This document shows positions 16,763 through 23,740 of a DNA stretch of 64,000 bases, piece by piece. Under the pieces are notes generated by a model. It was given only the letters and a program-made list of their open reading frames with translations. It ran no database searches and had not been told where the DNA came from. A program made the translations under genes and the position numbers. The DNA is taken from positions 3,036,501-3,100,500 of the forward strand of contig NZ_CP080414.1 of NCBI RefSeq assembly GCF_019457615.1, given 5' to 3'. Position 1 is the stretch's first letter; each line of letters opens with the position of its first letter. This stretch comes from Shewanella zhangzhouensis. Lineage in GTDB: Bacteria > Pseudomonadota > Gammaproteobacteria > Enterobacterales > Shewanellaceae.

Positions 16763-17488
16763 ATGCCTGCGTTTTACCCCGGAGATCATCTGGTCACCAA
16801 CATCGATGCATTAGGCATCACCGAACACCATGGCCTGTATGTTGGCCACGGGACCGTCATCCACCTCAGTAAGGAAGGCTTTGTCAGCGAAATATCACTG
16901 GTGAGTTTTGCCGAAGCACAAACGGTACGCTGTATCGATACCGCTGATGACAGCGAGCTTGCCGTCAGCCGTGCCCGCAGCATGGTCGGGCGGCACAATT
17001 ACCAGCTGTTTCATAACAACTGCGAGCACTTCGTCAACTGGTGCCTGGATAAGCCCTACTCGTCCGATCAAGTCAGTAACCTCACCCACCTTGCCGCCCA
17101 GGGCATTGCCCGCAGCGGCCTGGCAGGTGAAGTCGTCAAACGGGCGGCTGGTGGGCCACTTGCCACCACCGCCCTGGTATCTACCGGTGCCAAACTGGTT
17201 GCCGACTATCTGGGTGCACCGAAGAAGGTCAGCACCTTGATTGGCTATCCTGGTGATATGGTAGCCAAACCGATTGAGAGCCTTATCAACGGTGGCCGAG
17301 ATACTCTCGATGACACCGCCCACCATCTGCAGCAAGGCGAACTTGGCGAAGCGGCAAAGGCATTGGTTACAGGCAGTGCCAAAACGGTAGTCAACGCCGC
17401 TATCGTGACGCCAGCAAAAGTCACCGGACATGCCATCAAATCCGTTGCTGAGATCGGCAGGGATATCTGGTGGTGGCTGCGCTACTGA
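16763..17488 (+). CDS. LRAT / NlpC-P60-like fold protein
   Basis: The protein has 241 residues. The start is the ATG at 16763, 5 bases after AAGGAG. Residues 5-100 form an LRAT domain: HHGLYVG with H23, TVIH with H34, and the nucleophile motif NCEHFVNWC with C87. The family includes thiol acyltransferases and phospholipases built on the permuted papain fold. The rest (100-241) is Ala/Gly/Thr-rich with amphipathic stretches and a Trp-rich C-terminus (DIWWWLRY) that may touch membranes. A lipid- or peptide-modifying role is possible. It follows the recombinase in the same direction after about 210 bases that show nothing else. Confidence 0.8.
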   Translation: MPAFYPGDHLVTNIDALGITEHHGLYVGHGTVIHLSKEGFVSEISLVSFAEAQTVRCIDTADDSELAVSRARSMVGRHNYQLFHNNCEHFVNWCLDKPYSSDQVSNLTHLAAQGIARSGLAGEVVKRAAGGPLATTALVSTGAKLVADYLGAPKKVSTLIGYPGDMVAKPIESLINGGRDTLDDTAHHLQQGELGEAAKALVTGSAKTVVNAAIVTPAKVTGHAIKSVAEIGRDIWWWLRY

Positions 17489-17566
17489 ACCGTGGCAATC
17501 CCCCCTTCAAAGGGTCTACTATCGCAAGCATATCGCACCGGCCAATTATAGCCGGTGCTTCTTAGC

Positions 17567-18181
17567 CTAAACTCGCCCCATAAACAGCTGCTGGCTCGCG
17601 CCTATGTTGCGATAACCGTCGTTGATGTCCTTGGTAGCTGATTTAGCTAGGTAGCTGCAACGCTCCATCACGGCTTCATAATCCCGCTCATAATCAACGG
17701 AATTTTTATCCAACCAATACACGCCGTTCTTACACACATGCACCAATCCAATAGCCTGTTCCACAGGGATACCGATGGCACTGGCCCAGGCACTTAGGAT
17801 CCGGTTATAGGTATTGCTTATGCCAAACTCCGTCTGCCCAAAGCCACAGATTGCATCCTTATTGAAAAAAAACGCTAAGTGATAATGCCAATTCATCGAC
17901 GAATCCTGCTCGCGGCACCAAACATAACCAAAGCCAACTGGATGCTCGCTTGCTCGCTGTAGATCCCATGACCTTAAGTGGGCTTTGAATGAATCTATAA
18001 AACGGGAGATTGCTCTAGGGTCACTGTACTGACTTGATTCGGGAAACCTCAGGTCAAATCTCAGCACACACACTCGATTAAATTGCGCCAAAGACAACCC
18101 CAGCATCCCTTCAATAATTTGAAGGTACCCAGGAACCCAAGTGGAGTAATTAGCTGTGTCACGGAAGTTTAAATGGAACAT
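17567..18181 (-). CDS. Inovirus Gp2-type (YagK/YfjJ) replication protein
   Basis: 204 residues counted from the ATG at 18181, which has AAGGA 8 bases upstream; upstream ATG and GTG codons overlap that site. Features are RFDLRFP near the N-terminus, WHYHLAFFFNKD (paired His as in HUH-type endonucleases), YNRILSAWASAIGI, and a C-terminal Y-x4-YLAK segment. These match the inovirus Gp2 / YagK-YfjJ family on prophages and islands, thought to initiate rolling-circle-type replication. It lies downstream of, and parallel to, an unknown helix-turn-helix gene. Composition is AT-rich, unlike the block 14,000-17,500. Confidence 0.85.
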   Translation of the reverse strand: MFHLNFRDTANYSTWVPGYLQIIEGMLGLSLAQFNRVCVLRFDLRFPESSQYSDPRAISRFIDSFKAHLRSWDLQRASEHPVGFGYVWCREQDSSMNWHYHLAFFFNKDAICGFGQTEFGISNTYNRILSAWASAIGIPVEQAIGLVHVCKNGVYWLDKNSVDYERDYEAVMERCSYLAKSATKDINDGYRNIGASQQLFMGRV

Positions 18182-18327
18182 GATAGTCATCCTTTGTGAT
18201 TGATTCACAGGATGACTGAAGCCAGTAATGTTTTACTGCTATCAACAGCACCACCTCTGCTGAGAGCTCGCAAGAACCACCAGCTCAGCACTGTACATAA
18301 GTATATTACTAATCCGAATCACGTTTC

Positions 18328-19752
18328 TCAGGATTTGGTATGCCCACCAAAACAAATCAACTGCTCAACCTGGCTAATATTGGGATGTGTTACTCTGGAG
18401 TTAGCCGTATACAAGACATCTTTCAATATCAGGCAATCAGTGAATTTTTTATCATTGGGTACCAACAAATCCAGCACGCTGTTCACAACATAATCGGATT
18501 CCTGTCCCGTCATTCCCTTTAACTGACTGCCATCGGTTGGATTGTCCTGACGCGATAACATGGTGCGCATCATCATACGTGGGTCGTGATTCAGTACGCG
18601 CGCGTCAGCACCGAAGCAATCAGCAAAAGTTCTCAGCCGCCTTGAGATCATCTCTATTAAGTCAACCACCTCTAACGTCAACTCACTGAGAGTGCACTCT
18701 CTAAGCACTTCTGCGCCGCCAACATCAGAGACATCTTCAACTCCTTGCGGCTTTTTTGCCGTTGGGAAACCCTTCAAATCCGAGAATGGCAACACTGAAG
18801 ATAATACCCCTTTGACCTGCTTCCGTAGTTCCTCATTCGAATAGTTCATCGATTCATTAGCCCTAGCCTGATTCAATAAACAACCTGAAGACAATGAAAA
18901 AATGGTCGACAGACACGCTTGCTGCACCAAAGCCTGAAGCTTCTTATTATGGAAAATCTTCGATAGTTCAAAATACTGCTCATCAGTCAGATAAGATGAA
19001 TGAGAAGGCAGTCGTCCCGCTCGTGAACGTTTTGCCGCCTTCCGATAGAAGTCCCCAAGCTTAAATAAAAATCTAAGCGGGATTAACTGACTATCCCCGA
19101 GCGAAACACCCAGCTTTATGACTTTCCATTTCCTCGACTGAGGTTGGAGTTTGTATACAGGAGGCATTGGTTCAAACAGGTGAGTTCGCGCTGTGTGGTT
19201 TGCTGCGATTGACACTAAGCCTTCACGAGCTAGCGCTCGTGCCCCTCGGTGAAACTGATTTTCCGACATCCCCAGCATTCTGCTTAGGACCGCGAAGTCA
19301 CAACCAATAACAAATCCAGCCTTATTTGACGCCATCCATAGTGATATCCAGACCAAACGCATTTGCGCTGTTATGGCTGACCGTTTTTTAGATCCAACTA
19401 CCTCGTTTGATTGTGGCAGCCTGAGCACATGGTCAATTTCATCCTTCCAACTACATTTCTCAGCAACCCACTCAGACCACATCCGCCACGCTTCAGGCGA
19501 GAGATAAAAGTCGAACAGAGTATTTCTATGTTTCCCCTTGAGCGTCTCCCGAGAGCTTTTGATTTTCCATAGGTATCCCTCCCGAACCAGGTAATCCACC
19601 GCCACACCAAGATAGCGCTTGGAAACAAACAAGCGATCTGCGTAGCCGTCCATAGTGTCGGAGAGGCAGCCATCACCCATAAGTTGTGCCGAAGCGAACA
19701 GGATGAATCTGGTTTCTGGTGAAGCACCGGTCATTGAGCTTAAGAGATACAT
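18328..19752 (-). CDS. Island protein with winged-helix regions, 474 aa, unknown
   Basis: I cannot name this 474-residue protein. Residues about 25-75 (LSDTMDGYADRLFVSKRYLG then VDYLVREGYLWK) and 145-200 (CDFAVLSRMLGMSENQFHRG then ARALAREGLVSI) both look like winged helix-turn-helix units. Two such units are common in plasmid and phage replication initiators and in some transcription factors. The C-terminal 200 residues are featureless to me. It precedes the Gp2-type replication gene on the same strand and is divergent from an unknown plus-strand gene across 127 bases containing several GTTAC words. A replication or control role is inferred from this context. Confidence 0.7.
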   Translation of the reverse strand: MYLLSSMTGASPETRFILFASAQLMGDGCLSDTMDGYADRLFVSKRYLGVAVDYLVREGYLWKIKSSRETLKGKHRNTLFDFYLSPEAWRMWSEWVAEKCSWKDEIDHVLRLPQSNEVVGSKKRSAITAQMRLVWISLWMASNKAGFVIGCDFAVLSRMLGMSENQFHRGARALAREGLVSIAANHTARTHLFEPMPPVYKLQPQSRKWKVIKLGVSLGDSQLIPLRFLFKLGDFYRKAAKRSRAGRLPSHSSYLTDEQYFELSKIFHNKKLQALVQQACLSTIFSLSSGCLLNQARANESMNYSNEELRKQVKGVLSSVLPFSDLKGFPTAKKPQGVEDVSDVGGAEVLRECTLSELTLEVVDLIEMISRRLRTFADCFGADARVLNHDPRMMMRTMLSRQDNPTDGSQLKGMTGQESDYVVNSVLDLLVPNDKKFTDCLILKDVLYTANSRVTHPNISQVEQLICFGGHTKS

Positions 19753-19879
19753 TAACTGGATTTTTAAATTGCAGTCATATCGCTCAGATATACCACAGAA
19801 AACGCAATAAAACAGCGGCTTCTACAAGTCAATAAAACATGTTACGTTACATTATTTGTTACAGAAAGACAGAAGAGAT

Positions 19880-20554
19880 ATGCGCCAAGGAAACCGCCAT
19901 CAACTTCCTGAACTAATTAAGCTGTTTGATTTTCTCGACTTGGAAACCCCCAACGCTCGAGATTGGGTAAGGGGCTACCTGACTCGTAAAGCTATTTTGC
20001 TTTCAGAACCAACGCCCACTATGCAAAGCCTTAAAGTAGCGCTGGCAAATCACTTTATGGCTCGCTTGACTGATATCGACGTAATCAAAAACTTTTCCAA
20101 AACGATGGGAAGTGCCTGGCGTGTCATGAAGCATCGAAAGGAAAAAGGGATTGGTAATTTATCTGTAAGCCTTGACAAGGCTGTGCTAGCTCAACTTAAG
20201 ACAATGTGCAAAGGAAAGAAAAAAGCCAAAATTGTTTCATTACTTATTGAGGACGGTTACAAGGCATTTTTGGAATCGGACCGTGAGATCAGAAAGAAAT
20301 TGGACGATAACCGGCGCATTAAGAACTCAGAGCTAAACAAAATTCGGTTACTCGACCTCAAAGGCAAAATCAACCCCAAAGAATCAGTTGCTTATAAAAA
20401 TCTCCAAGCAAAAAATGACGATTTAAGGCACTGTATCGCCACGCTGTACGATCTTATCTATTCAGCAAATGAACGAGGCCAGTCCATTGATGACGCCCTT
20501 CTTATTGAAGCTACCAAGGTCTACTACAGCGCATTTTCAAAGCATACTGAGTAG
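19880..20554 (+). CDS. Possible ribbon-helix-helix DNA-binding protein, 224 aa
   Basis: The start is the ATG at 19880, preceded by AGAAGAG; the upstream TTG reading is less likely. In the middle, NLSVSLDKAVLAQLKTMC followed by KAKIVSLLIEDGYKAFLE has the strand-helix-helix pattern of ribbon-helix-helix proteins such as MatP or Arc relatives. The flanks are helical and strongly charged (about residues 120-190), probably coiled coil. It is the last gene before the element's apparent right end. It may bind the element's end or control the divergent 474-residue gene. No precise family is recognised. Confidence 0.65.
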   Translation: MRQGNRHQLPELIKLFDFLDLETPNARDWVRGYLTRKAILLSEPTPTMQSLKVALANHFMARLTDIDVIKNFSKTMGSAWRVMKHRKEKGIGNLSVSLDKAVLAQLKTMCKGKKKAKIVSLLIEDGYKAFLESDREIRKKLDDNRRIKNSELNKIRLLDLKGKINPKESVAYKNLQAKNDDLRHCIATLYDLIYSANERGQSIDDALLIEATKVYYSAFSKHTE

Positions 20555-20904
20555 CAACGCCCCTATATTGCATGGACATAGCACACAAACTTCCTGCAGC
20601 ATTCAATCTTAGCAAGCAAAACTTGCGATTTTGAAATTTATCTAACATCATAAAAAACCATAGCGGAAACCTTATTAATCTAAAACTTATTGGAAAAATA
20701 AACCCAAAAAAAACACCTGTTGATAATATTTGCCGACGCCAGTTTTACTGACAAATCGGTAACTTAACCAACAACACTGAAAGTTTTGCAAGTTTTTGAT
20801 ATAAAAATAGAAATAAACACCATTTTTTACAGTATCCAAAATGGTATTCCACACAAAAACTGAATCACATATAACAATTAAATAACAATGAATTATTACT
20901 CCAA
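20555..20904. other. AT-rich non-coding end of the island
   Basis: About 350 very AT-rich bases with no credible gene. An 8-base inverted repeat ACCATTTT/AAAATGGT lies at 20819-20826 and 20838-20845, and GCAAG/CTTGC near 20612-20626. Such short repeats next to an attachment site could be arm-type recombinase sites. No promoter or RNA gene is evident. Confidence 0.5.
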
Positions 20905-20926
20905 TTCAAGTCCCGCCGCCCCACCA
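20905..20926 (+). other. Probable attachment site: 3' end of tmRNA (ssrA) or a tRNA
   Basis: The 22 bases have the order of a tmRNA/tRNA end: T-loop TTCAAGT, CCCGC stem side, acceptor side, and a terminal CCACCA. They closely resemble the gammaproteobacterial ssrA end, differing by about one substitution and one missing base from the version I remember for Shewanella. No tRNA or tmRNA body precedes it. The composition changes here, and an intrinsic terminator follows 10 bases later, as expected after ssrA. This fits the displaced 3' copy left by integration into ssrA. Confidence 0.6.
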
Positions 20927-20936
20927 AACCTAAAAT

Positions 20937-20964
20937 AAAAAAGACGTCTTCGGACGTCTTTTTT
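20937..20964. terminator. Bidirectional intrinsic terminator with UUCG loop
   Basis: GACGTC, loop TTCG, GACGTC, flanked by six A and six T, works on both strands. On the plus strand it would be the native terminator of the displaced ssrA end; on the minus strand it serves the iadA-like operon ending at 21,070. Confidence 0.9.
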
Positions 20965-21069
20965 ATTGCCTGATATTCTGCCCATAAAGACCGCGAACCG
21001 AGGGGTTAACGCAAATATGAGGGAGCGGCCAGCGCTCCCTCCGTCTGTGCACAGTCCGCCCCCCGTCAC

Positions 21070-22242
21070 TCAAGCGCTCTCAAAGGTCCCCCGAACCAGT
21101 GGCTGGCCATTGGCCACCATGGCTTTGCCAAGGCACCAGACAAACTCTGGTTCATATTGGTCATTCAGCAGCACGAGATCAGCATCTTTCCCCTCAGCAA
21201 TAACCCCTTTGGTGGCAAGCCCCAATATCCGGGCCGCATTGGCGGAGGTCATGGCAAGGGCATCTGCCACGGCAATACCTTCGCTGATAAGGCCACGAAA
21301 TACCTTTGCCAGACTGCCGACCCGGCCGACTTCGAGGCCGGTTAAGCGACCAGCGGCATCGAATACCGGCAAACTGGCATTGCCGTCGGAGCTTAAGGTG
21401 ATTTGTGATACCGCCACGCCAGCTGCCAGCGCATGCTTTACTGCATCTATCGCACTGATTTCGTCGCTGTTTAAGGTGGCGCTGTTTTCAGAGGCCGTAA
21501 AATCAATTACACCACCCGCCAGAGCAAACTCAACGCCCTGCTCAAGCAATGCCTGGGAGCGGTTGATGTGGGTCGGATAGAATTGCGACAGCGGAATATC
21601 GGTGCTGCTGGCAACCTCAGACAGAATATCCAGCCCGCGTTTGCCATCCCCCACATGCACAAACACAATGCCGCCCTTCCCGCTTAACATGCCCCCCACC
21701 CTGGCCTGACTGGCGACCCGAGCCAGTTCGGCGGCAGAAAGCTGCGAGCCACGGTGATCGGCAATGGCGATTTCACCTACACCAATCACCTTGTCGATAA
21801 GCATCATGTCCCGGGTGATATCCCCTGTGAGCGTCTTGACCGGATACTCGTAAGAGCCTGTGTAGATATAAGTCGTTAAGCCTTCATTGGCCAAGCCGTG
21901 AGCCTTGGCAAGCAAGTCTTCCAGGCTGCGACTGACAGCATCTGTACCCAGTGCCCCCACCAGGGTTGTGACTCCCGCCAGTGTGGCTTCCGTCAATTGC
22001 ATCTCAGGGGTGCGGGTATGAAAGCCGCCTTCTCCGCCGCCGCCACTGATGTGAACCAGCGGGTCAACGAGGCCAGGCACCAGTGCACGCCCGTTGGCGT
22101 CGATTTCATGGCAGGGCAAAGAAGCGACATGCAGCGAGCCCGGCTCAGCGATGGCGATAACGCCACCTGTGCCAAAAAGCACATCCTGTAAACCAACCGC
22201 TGAAGGCGTAAAAAGGTTGGCATTTCTGATCAAAGTTAACAT
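21070..22242 (-). CDS. iadA: Isoaspartyl dipeptidase-like amidohydrolase (IadA family) with altered metal site
   Basis: 390 residues with the IadA plan throughout: GGGGEGG after strand 1, GALGTDAVSR, VGGMLSGK, H195 in VFVHVGD, H224 in YPTHINR and D285 in LSSDGN. IadA hydrolyses beta-aspartyl dipeptides in the cytoplasm; here the likely substrate is beta-Asp-Arg from cyanophycin. Two ligands differ from E. coli IadA as I recall it: the HxH motif reads D-P-L-V-H64, so the first His is Leu62, and the carbamylated Lys is replaced by Glu157 in GVGEIAIADHR. A Glu-based single-metal site exists in NagA, so the enzyme may still work with one metal. Its start overlaps the transporter stop (TGATG), so it is co-translated. 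Confidence 0.85.
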   Translation of the reverse strand: MLTLIRNANLFTPSAVGLQDVLFGTGGVIAIAEPGSLHVASLPCHEIDANGRALVPGLVDPLVHISGGGGEGGFHTRTPEMQLTEATLAGVTTLVGALGTDAVSRSLEDLLAKAHGLANEGLTTYIYTGSYEYPVKTLTGDITRDMMLIDKVIGVGEIAIADHRGSQLSAAELARVASQARVGGMLSGKGGIVFVHVGDGKRGLDILSEVASSTDIPLSQFYPTHINRSQALLEQGVEFALAGGVIDFTASENSATLNSDEISAIDAVKHALAAGVAVSQITLSSDGNASLPVFDAAGRLTGLEVGRVGSLAKVFRGLISEGIAVADALAMTSANAARILGLATKGVIAEGKDADLVLLNDQYEPEFVWCLGKAMVANGQPLVRGTFESA

Positions 22243-23690
22243 CAGCTATATCCTGTATAAACGGCAATACCCACAGCAACACTCGCCAGGGTCATCAGCA
22301 ACAGCTGTAATCGCCAAATCAATTTAAGCCACTGTCCAAAGGAGATTTTGACCACGCCCAAACAGCCCATCAGGGACGCAGAGGTTGGAATAATCAGGTT
22401 GGTCAGTCCGTCACCGAGCTGAAAACACAGCACGGCCAGTTGCCTGCTGAGCCCGGCAAGCTCTGCCAGCGGTGACATCAACGGCATGGTCAGGGCAGCC
22501 TGGCCGGAGCCTGACGATACAAACACATTAAATACCGACTGAAACACCAGCATCATTTGCGCCGAGAGCCAGTCGGGCAAGTCTCCGATACTGCCACCCG
22601 CTGAGTACAGCAAGGTGTTGAGCACCGACGGCGCAGACGGGTTGTCGCCGCCAAGCAATATCACCAGCCCTTTGGCGAAACCCACTATCAGCGCGGCAGG
22701 AAGTAGCTCGGCAGCGCCGCGCTGGAAAGCGCCGGACACCTGATTTAAGGTCATGGTGCCACTGAGCCACAGTAGCAAGCCAATTGCCATCGCCATGGCA
22801 AAGAACTGGCTGGCAATCTGGGCAATATAATAGCCCCCAGCCACCACGCCCCAAATCACCCAAACCAATGTCAGCAGTAAAATCAGCAAAATGCCGATAT
22901 TCACCTTACCAAGTCGTGTCTGCTGAAGCTGAGGCTCTGTTATCAGGGGCTGAGCAACCTTTGCATCCGCTGCCTCTGCCGGACCAGCAGCCGTGCGTCG
23001 CGTGAGCTTGGCAAAACGCAGTGTGTATGCCAGGGCGCAGAGGGTAAAAATCCCCCAGCACAGTGCCCGAAGCCAAGCCCCCGACATCAATGGCAAGCCC
23101 GCTATTCCTTGGGCAATGGCCACACTGAACGGGTTCATCCAGGAAGTGGCAAAGCCAACCTGGGTGGCGACGTAGGTTACCAGCACCACCACCGCAGGAT
23201 GATAACCCAGGGCATTGAAAAGCGGCATCAGCAGCAGGCAAAATGCAATCGCCTCCTCGCTCATACCGTACACGGCGCCGCTTAAGGAAAACACCAAAAA
23301 CAGCACCGGCAACAACAGGGCTTCCCGCGCTTTGAGACGTGCTATCAGCAGTGTCAGCGCCTGATGCACGGCGCCACTTGCCAGCAGCACACCAAAAGCA
23401 CCGCCCACAATCAGAATAAAGGCCACCACACCAACGGCAGAGCTGTCGCGCCCTCCCGAGGTGAGTCCATCAAATGCTGAGTTGAGCAGCCCAGGCGTTC
23501 CGTTTGCACTGAAAAGCGCACTGCCAAGCCCCTCGGAGGCCTGAAGGCTGAAGTTTTCAAGCCGGATCCCCTGCTCTGCCACCCACATAAACTGGCCTGC
23601 GGGCACGAGAAAGGTCAGGCCCCATGCCAGCAGCATCATCAACATCAGGATGACGAAGGCATCCGGCATTTCCCGTTTGGATAAAGACAT
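22242..23690 (-). CDS. YfcC-family inner-membrane transporter
   Basis: 482 residues from ATG 23690, preceded by GGGAGG with 5-base spacing; a longer reading to 23741 is discarded. It is a polytopic membrane protein with about 12 hydrophobic segments, a first helix followed by FLVPAGQFMW, and a mid-protein loop rich in Ala and Thr. It resembles the YfcC/ArcD-like carrier family, used for arginine, ornithine or dicarboxylates and annotated as basic amino-acid antiporters. Between a TonB receptor and an isoaspartyl dipeptidase, it probably imports beta-Asp-Arg dipeptides or their products. Substrate is inferred from context alone. Confidence 0.8.
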   Translation of the reverse strand: MSLSKREMPDAFVILMLMMLLAWGLTFLVPAGQFMWVAEQGIRLENFSLQASEGLGSALFSANGTPGLLNSAFDGLTSGGRDSSAVGVVAFILIVGGAFGVLLASGAVHQALTLLIARLKAREALLLPVLFLVFSLSGAVYGMSEEAIAFCLLLMPLFNALGYHPAVVVLVTYVATQVGFATSWMNPFSVAIAQGIAGLPLMSGAWLRALCWGIFTLCALAYTLRFAKLTRRTAAGPAEAADAKVAQPLITEPQLQQTRLGKVNIGILLILLLTLVWVIWGVVAGGYYIAQIASQFFAMAMAIGLLLWLSGTMTLNQVSGAFQRGAAELLPAALIVGFAKGLVILLGGDNPSAPSVLNTLLYSAGGSIGDLPDWLSAQMMLVFQSVFNVFVSSGSGQAALTMPLMSPLAELAGLSRQLAVLCFQLGDGLTNLIIPTSASLMGCLGVVKISFGQWLKLIWRLQLLLMTLASVAVGIAVYTGYS

Positions 23691-23740
23691 ATGTCCTCCC
23701 ACAATGAAAAAAGGCCGGGCAAGCCCGGCCAGGGAGTGCA

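Noticed and set aside
20905..20926. A complete tRNA or tmRNA gene
   Set aside because: No acceptor 5' half, D-arm or anticodon arm precedes it; only the 3' end is present.
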